NCBI GenBank assembly: GCA_017509065.1
Contig: JAFWQM010000106.1
Location: 1 to 5,097, forward strand
Length of the DNA: 5,097 nucleotides
Direction: 5' to 3'
From: Clostridia bacterium
GTDB taxonomy: Bacteria > Bacillota_A > Clostridia > Christensenellales > Aristaeellaceae
Shown: piece by piece, positions 1 to 5,097 of the stretch
Position numbering within the stretch: position 1 is the first letter of the stretch
Layout of the letters: each line of letters opens with the position of its first letter
Notes under the pieces: generated by a model
What the model saw: only the letters and a program-made list of their open reading frames with translations
What the model was told of the DNA's origin: nothing
Databases searched by the model: none
Made by a program: the position numbers and the translations under genes

Positions 1-594
1 ATATTGGATGCCCTGATTCTCAAACCAAGTGGGTATGTCCTGAATGACTTCCCCGCCGGAAATGACGCCGAGCATTTGCGAGCCGCGGCAGAAGCCCATG
101 AGGGGAATATCCATGTCCAGGCAGTAAGCCATGGTCAGATAGTCCGAAACGTCCCGTTCCGCGTTATAGTCGATTTCCGCTTCGATGCCATGCCATTCCT
201 CGGGCGTATAGTAAAGAGTAGGGCTGATGTCCTCGCCGCCGGTAAACAGGACGATGCTCACGTTCCCCACCGCTTCCGCCGCGTTGGAGCCGTGCCAGGT
301 ATTGCATTTCACATACTTGGCGGCGGTTTCGTCCAGCATCCCGATCTCCGTTTTGCCTTCTGTCAGGCAGCCTGCTTCATCATAGATGAGGTCAGACGAA
401 AGCACCTGATCCAGCATGACCCATTCGCCGCCCGCCGCCTCCACGGCGCGGCACACGTTGGTAAAGAACTCCGAATCCGTATCGGCCCGCCAGGCAATGC
501 CGACCACGGGTTTTTCAAGCGAGTCAGCGAGCGATACGCCGCAGACGCTTACCAGCAGAACGAATCCCAACAACAGCGCAAAACTCTTTTTCAT
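1..594 (-). CDS. Exported peptidase C26 / gamma-glutamyl hydrolase-like protein (3' end cut by window)
   Basis: The reading frame is open from the ATG at 594 to the left edge, giving 198 residues with no stop. Residues 1-23 form a signal peptide: MKK, a hydrophobic stretch, then VSLA before Asp24, suggesting signal peptidase I cleavage. The mature part has class I glutamine-amidotransferase-fold signatures of the C26 family: FTGGEDISPTLYY at 117-129 and a nucleophile elbow GFCRGSQMLG at 167-176 with predicted catalytic Cys169, followed by SGGEVIQDI. Family members such as PuuD hydrolyse gamma-glutamyl bonds; the substrate here is unknown. The catalytic His/Glu pair would lie beyond the window. 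The start is fixed by AGGAGG (604-609) nine bases upstream. The nucleophile sits later than in typical cytosolic members because of the signal peptide and extra sequence around residues 60-105. It lies 50 bp downstream of the dipeptidase fragment, on the same strand. Family assignment is firm; export is inferred from the leader. Confidence 0.88.
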   Translation of the reverse strand, partial: MKKSFALLLGFVLLVSVCGVSLADSLEKPVVGIAWRADTDSEFFTNVCRAVEAAGGEWVMLDQVLSSDLIYDEAGCLTEGKTEIGMLDETAAKYVKCNTWHGSNAAEAVGNVSIVLFTGGEDISPTLYYTPEEWHGIEAEIDYNAERDVSDYLTMAYCLDMDIPLMGFCRGSQMLGVISGGEVIQDIPTWFENQGIQY

Positions 595-644
595 TTTCCT
601 GATCCTCCTGTCGTTTCAAAAATTTTCCCTTGAGTATGCGTGTT

Positions 645-1352
645 TTATTTCGTTTCTGTCTCCAATTCTTCCAGCAATTCCCTGACGCTCTGACAGACTG
701 TCTCCGTCACCGGATTTCCTGTTTTCCCGGATGAACAGATTTGATCCTGTAACCCGTCCATCCACACCCGGATAGAAACAGCCGCCTCTTCATTGTCTCG
801 GGCGATATGCTCCAGCCTGGTGAAAACCCAGTACCATGAATCCTGCCAGCCTTCCGGGTAGAGCCCCCAGGTTCCGTCGCTCATTCCGAAATACAGGCCT
901 TCGGCAGGTTTTTCTGCCGTATGCTCTGACATGGCGGTATCCGGATGGAACGCCGCAAATATTTCCGCTGTCTCCATCGGGTAATAAGGAACAAAAACGC
1001 TGGTTCGGTTATCCGCCATCGAGACCCATTCCACCGTGCCGTGAACCGTGCTGTCGCTGATTTGGAAGATGTGCGTTTCCAGGCTCCTGTGTCTGCTGAC
1101 CGACTCCTGCTGAAAGAACGCCATCACGTCCCTGACGTTCAATTTTTCCTTCAGATGGATACTGGTATACGGCGCGACCGTCCTTCCTTCCGCATCCACA
1201 TTGCTGATCCTGAACGCGCTGCCGTCGATCCCGAAAGGCGTTAAATCCTCGGGATACACAGCCTCTCCGGCCAGATAGTTCAATCCTGCGGCCAGGCGGA
1301 GATAGGTCGCATTGGGCGCGTCATCATATCTTCTTAACACCCAACGATACAT
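645..1352 (-). pseudogene. C-terminal fragment of a C69-family dipeptidase
   Basis: This 235-codon frame resembles the distal half of C69 (U34) dipeptidases: NVRDVMAFFQQE near residue 73, ETHIFQI near 92, then a VEWVSMADNRTSVFVPYYPM block around 108-127 and a late DSWYWVFTRL segment around 170. These match the family pattern of a W-x(n)-S-x-FVPFY core followed by an aromatic YW helix. C69 enzymes are N-terminal-nucleophile hydrolases whose catalytic Cys is exposed at the processed N-terminus. That half is absent here, so no dipeptidase activity is expected. The ATG at 1352 has no Shine-Dalgarno sequence, and the frame stays open only seven codons further upstream to a TAA at 1374-1376. I infer a 5'-truncated remnant. 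The alternative is a short divergent protein of unknown role. The family call rests on motif memory rather than an alignment. Confidence 0.65.
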
Positions 1353-1392
1353 AAAATGGATGACGCAATTGGCTTATATCCTGCGAATACCA

Positions 1393-1617
1393 TCAGAATG
1401 AGGGATCTAAAGCCTGCGTTTCCCCGCTTATTTCCTCAATCTGTTCTGCTACAAAAGCTTTTGCTGCGGGGAGCGCCTCCGAAAGAACTTTCAGGAATTC
1501 ATCCACTTCCTCTTCGGTATTGTAGATGCCGAAGCGCACCCGGATCATGCCGGGGTACCGCTCGCACTGTGATACAGCCGATGCATGGAGAGCCTGTACC
1601 GGGTGATGCCAAGGCAT
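1393..1617 (-). pseudogene. C-terminal tail of a cysteine desulfurase-like PLP enzyme
   Basis: Residues from about 19 onward (ERYPGMIRVRFGIYNTEEE then VDEFLKVLSEAL) match the end of NifS/SufS/CsdA-type cysteine desulfurases of the class V aminotransferase fold, where the R-x-[RS]-F-x-[IF]-YNT-x-EE-[IV]-D segment is characteristic. The PLP-binding lysine, the substrate-cysteine loop and nearly all of the roughly 400-residue enzyme are missing. Upstream residues (codons 1-15, and back to a TGA at 1681-1683) do not resemble the family, so homology appears to begin near 1575. No ribosome binding site precedes the nominal ATG at 1617. The fragment ends 17 bases before the stop that bounds the dipeptidase fragment on the same strand. 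I call it a gene remnant; it cannot be catalytic. Confidence 0.65.
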
Positions 1618-1882
1618 ATCGGGGGTGTATCCGGAAATAAAGCATGATGTACAGGAACACAGTTTATTGCAGATTCTTATTCAGGTAATCGTCAAAAGGT
1701 ATGATGAGACTTATGGGAAACGGAAGCCCCGCGGTCAGCCCTTTGAAACGATTCCGCAATCTCGGAAAAGGCTGATCATTTTCTTTTCCGGCAAATAGAA
1801 TATCCTTTTCTCAATGATGTGCTTCTTTGGGCGTGTTTCCGCAAGGACTATTTCAGCTTCCTCATTCGCCCGTTAAAATCCA
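1618..1882. other. Geneless stretch with decayed coding traces
   Basis: No supported gene lies between the phosphatase stop and the desulfurase tail. On the minus strand a 45-codon open stretch without a start codon runs from 1872 to a TGA at 1735-1737; it reads as ordinary charged protein (for example KKHIIEKRIFYLPEKK) but I do not recognise it. A tiny 11-codon frame starting ATGGAT overlaps the phosphatase stop and is probably chance. The only structured element is the inverted repeat at 1763-1790. No T-rich intrinsic terminator follows the phosphatase gene. The stretch fits a decayed remnant continuous with the two truncated genes beside it. Confidence 0.5.
1763..1790. repeat. 8-bp perfect inverted repeat
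   Basis: CGGAAAAG at 1763-1770 and CTTTTCCG at 1783-1790 are perfect complements around a 12-base loop, about 90 bases past the phosphatase stop on the minus strand. The arms are A/T-rich and no run of T follows on either strand, so it does not meet the usual form of an intrinsic terminator. It could be a weak 3' hairpin for the phosphatase transcript or chance. Confidence 0.35.
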
Positions 1883-4048
1883 TCATGCCCCCTTATATTC
1901 CAGGCACATCATCGTCAGATCATCGAACTGCTCTGCGTTACCCACGAAACCGTCCACCGCACGGCGAATGTCCGAAAGTGTTTCCTTGGAATCCGAGCTA
2001 ACGTTTTCGTTCAAGGCGGCGATCATCCGATCCGTACCGAAAAGCTCGCCCATGGCATTCGTCGCTTCGGGCACGCCGTCGGTATACAGGAAAAGCTTGT
2101 CGCCAGGATTGAGCTGGATGGTATAATCCTGATATTTCATCCTGTCTATGCCGCCGATGACGAAGCAGTGCTTATCTTTGAACAGTTCATAAGCACCTCC
2201 CGCCCGTTTGATCACTGGGTACTCATGGCCTGCGCTGACAGCGGTCAGCCTGCCGGTGGAAATCTCCAGTATGCCCATCCATACTGTGACGAACATCTGC
2301 ATCGCATTATTTGAACAAATTGTTTTGTTTGTTTTCTCAAAGATGTCCGCCGGAGAGACGCCTGGCATGGTGCTGGTTTTCAGGATGATTTTGGTCGCCA
2401 TCATAAACAGCGCGGCGGGCACGCCCTTCCCGCTCACGTCTGCTATCACCAGCGCCAGATGATCGTCGTCGACCATGAAGAAATCATAGAAATCCCCGCC
2501 AACCTCCTTGGCGGGATCCATGGAGGCGTACAAATCAAATTCGCGGCGTTCCGGGAAGGGTGGGAAGATGCTGGGCAGCATGCCTTCCTGAATCCGCTTT
2601 GCCATATGAAGCTCCGCGCCGATTCGCTCTTTTTCAGTTGTTACCCGCTTTACTTCTTTTACATACTCCACTGTTTTCTGGGACAAGCTAGCGAATGATT
2701 CGGCCAAAACCTCAATCTCATCGCCGGTGCGATATACGCCTTCCATCTTGAATTCCGGGTTTTGCTCGTCCAAAGAAGAAATCTTCTGGGTCATGGTGTT
2801 GAGGGGCTTCACGATGCGCTTCCCTAACAGGATGGCTCCAGTAAGCGCCAGCAAGGTCAGCAGCGCCATCGTAATAAGCGAATAGTTGGTTCTCTGCCTG
2901 ATCTTGCTTTGGTAAGCCGACCGGGCTTCGCTGGTGATCTGATCATAGCTTTCCAGCAGCTTGATCTCCGTTTGATCCACCGTTTCTTTGGGGAAGGCGG
3001 AGAACAGCGTCCAGCCAACGGTCTTCAGGGGAACGCCAAGCATATAATACGCAACGTCTCTCACGCCCACAACCCGCACTTCGGTTTGCGCCGACATGGC
3101 GTCGCTCACCAGTTTTGCCAGCTCTTTGTTTTCAGACATGCGCAAATCAATAGCGTTAACGTTTTCGTTCATCTGGATCACTTCAGGGTTCGGGGAATAG
3201 ATTACATGTCCGTCCTGATTGACAATCCAGCAGTAGCCACCGTCCGAAACGAATCCCTTGACTACTTCTTCCATTGCATGGAGAAAGAGGTCAGAGCCCA
3301 CCACCGCGGCCAACTCCCCATCGGGCCCATAAACCGGCATGGCGCACACCACACTCATTTCGCCGGTGGTGGCGTCTACCTCCAGATCAGAGAAAACCAC
3401 GTCCCCAGCTTCCATAGCCTGTTTGTACCAGAACCGGGTGCGGGCATCGTAATTCAGCACCGTTCCGTCCTCCTCGAACCAATCGGCAGAAGATTTATTC
3501 ACCGACAGGAAAAAGCCTTCCGGCACGCCCACGAAGACGTTGTCCGATCTGGTTGCACCGCACAGGGAAATCATCAGCTCTGACAGATTCGCGACTAAGC
3601 CTGCCCGTGCGCCGATAGCGGGGTCTTCCAGATCCACGCCGTCTGGCCAAATGAACTGCGCCACCAGCTGACCATTCAAAGAGGCGTCCGGCGCGTTATA
3701 AGGCTTTGCAGAAAAACTATCCGGATCGGCAAAGATCTTCGTTGCGTAATCGGCCACCAGCATGACACGCGCTCGGATATCCTGAAACATGTCATCCACG
3801 ATCTGCGCTTCCATGTCCGTGATGCTTTCCATACTGATCTGGGTCACCTGTGTCATGGTGTCGGAAATAATGCCGGAGGTGGTCTGTTGCTGGCGCACAC
3901 TGGTTTCCGACGTGAGCGCAGACAGCATTTTACTTTGGCTCGTGCTAAAGATCACAAACAACACCGTGAGCACGATCACCGTTAGCAGGATCAGATTGAA
4001 AATTTTACTTTCGATTACGCCAATTTCCAGGTTTTTGAACCTTCTCAT
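1883..4048 (-). CDS. dCache-HAMP receptor with RsbU/SpoIIE-type PP2C serine phosphatase domain
   Basis: A complete 721-residue membrane signalling phosphatase. Domains in order: a short cytoplasmic N-terminus; TM1 about 15-37; an extracellular double-Cache sensor about 50-380; TM2 about 389-409; HAMP about 410-463; an RsbU-like linker (AKRIQEGMLP, 483-492); then a PP2C/SpoIIE catalytic domain about 505-720. Metal-binding signatures are intact: GGDFYDFF (517-524, Asp519), IADVSGKG (535-542, Asp537), FLYTDG (653-658, Asp657) and FDDLT (708-712). Related enzymes dephosphorylate phosphoserine on STAS anti-anti-sigma partners; no STAS, anti-sigma kinase or sigma gene is visible here, so the target is unknown. 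The sensor has Y200, R205, W207, Y208, D225 and D253 spaced as in amino-acid-binding dCache domains (see findings). The start is supported by AGGAAGAGG, with seven bases between GAGG and the ATG. It is divergent from the gene at 4432 and ends in TGA without a clear terminator. Confidence 0.95.
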   Translation of the reverse strand: MRRFKNLEIGVIESKIFNLILLTVIVLTVLFVIFSTSQSKMLSALTSETSVRQQQTTSGIISDTMTQVTQISMESITDMEAQIVDDMFQDIRARVMLVADYATKIFADPDSFSAKPYNAPDASLNGQLVAQFIWPDGVDLEDPAIGARAGLVANLSELMISLCGATRSDNVFVGVPEGFFLSVNKSSADWFEEDGTVLNYDARTRFWYKQAMEAGDVVFSDLEVDATTGEMSVVCAMPVYGPDGELAAVVGSDLFLHAMEEVVKGFVSDGGYCWIVNQDGHVIYSPNPEVIQMNENVNAIDLRMSENKELAKLVSDAMSAQTEVRVVGVRDVAYYMLGVPLKTVGWTLFSAFPKETVDQTEIKLLESYDQITSEARSAYQSKIRQRTNYSLITMALLTLLALTGAILLGKRIVKPLNTMTQKISSLDEQNPEFKMEGVYRTGDEIEVLAESFASLSQKTVEYVKEVKRVTTEKERIGAELHMAKRIQEGMLPSIFPPFPERREFDLYASMDPAKEVGGDFYDFFMVDDDHLALVIADVSGKGVPAALFMMATKIILKTSTMPGVSPADIFEKTNKTICSNNAMQMFVTVWMGILEISTGRLTAVSAGHEYPVIKRAGGAYELFKDKHCFVIGGIDRMKYQDYTIQLNPGDKLFLYTDGVPEATNAMGELFGTDRMIAALNENVSSDSKETLSDIRRAVDGFVGNAEQFDDLTMMCLEYKGA

Positions 4049-4082
4049 ATGAATTCCTCTTCCTGCTGATTGCTTGTTCCAT

Positions 4083-4110
4083 AAGATACATTGCCAAACA
4101 TTTTAGTAAA
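4083..4110 (-). promoter_or_regulatory. Weak candidate vegetative promoter for the phosphatase gene
   Basis: Reading the minus strand, TTTACT (4110-4105) and TATCTT (4088-4083) are separated by 16 bases; each matches four of six consensus positions. Transcription would begin about 25 bases before the Shine-Dalgarno/ATG of the phosphatase. A second weak pair further upstream (TTGCAA at 4288-4283, 17 bases, TAGGAT at 4265-4260) is about equally good. Neither is compelling; the position is the main argument for the proximal one. Confidence 0.25.
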
Positions 4111-4288
4111 GCCGTACAGTGATCTCTGAAACAAGTTCCTCGGGCAAGTTCCTCGGGCGCAAGCCTTCTCCATCCAAAATGGCGAAAGTTTTTACTTCAG
4201 GCGCTGTGGATAGTACGGCGGCATGAAATGCGACGATCCTGTCCGCACGTTGACGCACGATCCTATTTTGTACTATTCGCCATTGCAA
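4103..4288 (-). other. Short unassigned reading frame upstream of the phosphatase
   Basis: A 61-codon frame starting with TTG at 4288 and ending in TAA at 4103-4105, upstream of and on the same strand as the phosphatase. The product (…VKTFAILDGEG… ending LPEELVSEITVRLY) reads like real protein, but I recognise no family and see no good ribosome binding site. It contains the 13-bp tandem duplication at 4132-4157, which shifts frame. With one copy removed, the frame would run on and stop in the ATGA overlap with the phosphatase start. It may be a small coupled gene recently frameshifted, a gene remnant, or chance. Confidence 0.22.
4132..4157. repeat. Exact 13-bp tandem duplication
   Basis: CAAGTTCCTCGGG occurs twice back to back, at 4132-4144 and 4145-4157, with no mismatch. 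Thirteen is not a multiple of three, so gain or loss of one copy changes the reading frame of anything translated across it. It lies in the spacer between the divergent phosphatase and the gene at 4432, about 85-110 bases upstream of the phosphatase ATG. Confidence 0.95.
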
Positions 4289-4343
4289 ATAATTATCCTG
4301 TATCTATAGGCTCGAATTTTGTGGAAACGCAAGGAATCAAAAA

Positions 4344-4372
4344 TTGACGAAGCAAAAGAACCATGCTATAAT
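4344..4372 (+). promoter_or_regulatory. Near-consensus sigma-A/sigma-70 promoter with extended -10
   Basis: TTGACG (4344-4349, five of six matches) and TATAAT (4367-4372, perfect) are separated by exactly 17 bases, and TGC directly before the -10 supplies an extended -10 (TGn). Transcription is predicted to begin near 4379, leaving a leader of about 53 bases before the ATG at 4432, with AAAGGAG (4416-4422) as its ribosome binding site. This is the strongest promoter in the window and should drive the 85-residue gene and probably the permease-kinase gene behind it. No clear operator is seen; a short near-palindrome (ATCGTCGAT) lies just after the start point. Confidence 0.85.
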
Positions 4373-4431
4373 ATAAAAGTATTTGATCGTCGATTTCTTC
4401 TTCAGCAGCGCCGCGAAAGGAGCATCTATCA

Positions 4432-4689
4432 ATGCAATTCGGATTGATATCACGGGCCGCTATGGGTCATCATTTCCCAGTGGGAGATGAAAGATATCAG
4501 CTGCATGCACTCAGCGGGGTCTGCACAGCCTCTTTGGTAAAGCCCGGTAAAGGTGAAAGACTAAACACGAATATCCTACCGGCGGAGAATGTGATAATCA
4601 ACGCGGAGTTCAAAAAACAGATCCTGATGATCAATAAAGCTTTTGTCGATCACACGGAGGACGGAAAACCCAATGAGACAAAGAAATGA
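4432..4689 (+). CDS. Small protein of unknown function (85 residues)
   Basis: I do not recognise this protein. Expression is well supported: a near-consensus promoter at 4344-4372, and AAAGGAG nine bases before the ATG. The product is soluble-looking, with no signal peptide or membrane segment. It has a mixed N-terminal half with two Cys/His-containing stretches (MGHHFPVGDE near 11-20, SGVCTAS near 28-34) and a charged C-terminal half ending DHTEDGKPNETKK. It ends 39 bases before the permease-kinase start on the same strand, so the two are probably one transcript. The reverse strand across 4576-4989 is also open, but that frame lacks a start context and crosses clearly coding sequence. This could be a genuine small accessory protein of the downstream sensor, or an open remnant that happens to follow an active promoter. 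Confidence 0.5.
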   Translation: MQFGLISRAAMGHHFPVGDERYQLHALSGVCTASLVKPGKGERLNTNILPAENVIINAEFKKQILMINKAFVDHTEDGKPNETKK

Positions 4690-4728
4690 TTTGGGAAGCT
4701 GATCAAAACAAAAACGAGGGCTGGCGGC

Positions 4729-5097
4729 ATGAATGGACATCAGGGACAGGCAAAACCCTTTGACCGATACCTCTCCCCTCTTGACGTCTGGGCGATGGCC
4801 TTCGGCGTCATGGTGGGCTGGGGAGCGTTCGCCATGCCCGGAAACACCTTCCTCCCGGTGGCGGGACCCGCCGGCACGCTGATCTCCATGCTCATTGGCA
4901 TGGCGATCATGCTGGTCATCGGCAGCAGCTTCTCCTATCTCATGGGACGCTCGTCCATCACCGGCGGGGTCTATTGCTCCAGCCAGCATCTGCTGGCGCT
5001 CATCAATGACATTCTGGAGATGAGCCGCATCGAGAGCGGAAAGGTGGAGCTGGAGTACGCTCCCGCCGATCTGTGCGGCATCCTGGACTCCCTGTAC
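4729..5097 (+). CDS. Amino-acid permease (APC) N-terminus joined to a histidine kinase segment (right end cut)
   Basis: An open frame of 123 codons to the window edge. Residues 15-82 match the start of an APC-superfamily amino-acid permease: LSPLDVWAMAFGVMVGWGAF with the helix-1 glycine motif, a second helix about 48-70, then GRSSITGGVY, after which permeases normally continue with AYTK-like sequence. From residue 83 the protein instead reads SSQHLLALINDILEMSRIES then GKVELEY, the second helix of a HisKA dimerisation domain. The phospho-acceptor H-box (SHDIRTP-like), normally about 45 residues before this, is absent, as are about ten permease helices. Two helices would still place the kinase part in the cytoplasm. 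The start follows GAGGG at 4716-4720, eight bases before the ATG, and 39 bases after the preceding gene. Full-length permease-hybrid kinase fusions are, as I recall, known in Clostridia; this looks like an internally deleted version or a mis-joined one. It has no usable acceptor histidine in the visible part. Confidence 0.75.
   Translation, partial: MNGHQGQAKPFDRYLSPLDVWAMAFGVMVGWGAFAMPGNTFLPVAGPAGTLISMLIGMAIMLVIGSSFSYLMGRSSITGGVYCSSQHLLALINDILEMSRIESGKVELEYAPADLCGILDSLY

Noticed and set aside
4..633. Long plus-strand frame (209 codons)
   Set aside because: It is the antisense of the C26 gene, whose signal peptide, active-site motif and Shine-Dalgarno site make the minus strand the coding strand.
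1763..1790. Possible intrinsic terminator for the phosphatase gene
   Set aside because: An 8-bp stem is present, but no T-run follows on either strand and the arms are A/T-rich, so it is listed only as an inverted repeat.
1850..1882. 11-codon frame overlapping the phosphatase stop (ATGGAT…), considered as the start of a STAS partner
   Set aside because: It ends at TAG after 11 codons, and no STAS-like sequence follows in any frame.
2909..3583. Plus-strand frame of 224 codons
   Set aside because: It lies wholly inside the antisense of the dCache domain of the phosphatase; its His/Arg-rich composition and lack of a ribosome binding site mark it as a shadow.
4576..4989. Minus-strand frame of 137 codons rich in His, Asp and Glu
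   Set aside because: It overlaps the permease gene and the 85-residue gene antisense, with composition typical of the reverse of membrane-protein codons and no recognisable domain.
1..5097. CRISPR array, tRNA, rRNA, insertion sequence or phage attachment site
   Set aside because: No regularly spaced repeats, no tRNA-like cloverleaf or rRNA segments, no transposase sequence and no terminal inverted repeats were seen on reading both strands.

Overview
The window (roughly 50% G+C by eye) reads as a chromosomal segment from a low-to-mid-GC Gram-positive bacterium, most likely a clostridial Firmicute. The reasons are purine-rich Shine-Dalgarno sites ahead of the intact genes, a near-consensus vegetative promoter with an extended -10, an RsbU/SpoIIE-type phosphatase, and protein families common in gut Clostridia. 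This placement is inference; no rRNA or other phylogenetic marker is present.

Layout. Positions 1-594 (minus strand) hold the first 198 codons of an exported peptidase C26 / gamma-glutamyl hydrolase-like protein that runs off the left edge. Positions 645-1352 (minus) encode what looks like the C-terminal part of a C69-family dipeptidase without its catalytic N-terminus. Positions 1393-1617 (minus) contain only the C-terminal tail of a cysteine-desulfurase-like (class V aminotransferase fold) enzyme. These two headless fragments and the roughly 265-bp geneless stretch after them (1618-1882) form a decayed zone. Positions 1883-4048 (minus) encode a complete 721-residue membrane receptor-phosphatase: TM, extracellular dCache sensor, TM, HAMP, PP2C/SpoIIE domain. 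Positions 4049-4431 are a divergent control region with a 13-bp tandem duplication, a short unassigned reading frame and, on the plus strand, a very good promoter. That promoter leads to an 85-residue protein of unknown function (4432-4689) and then to a gene (4729 to the right edge) that begins as an amino-acid permease of the APC superfamily and switches abruptly into the dimerisation region of a histidine kinase.

How the parts may work together. The phosphatase sensor domain keeps most residues of the amino-acid-binding dCache motif, and the divergent gene starts with amino-acid-transporter helices joined to kinase sequence. The intergenic region may therefore separate two amino-acid-responsive signalling proteins, one acting through dephosphorylation and one through histidine phosphorylation. 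The peptidase remnants and the exported C26 hydrolase fit a peptide/amino-acid theme but are not demonstrably co-regulated. The strongest anomaly is the permease-kinase junction near 4975, where about ten transmembrane helices and the phospho-acceptor histidine are missing; it is either a real in-frame deletion/fusion or an assembly chimera.
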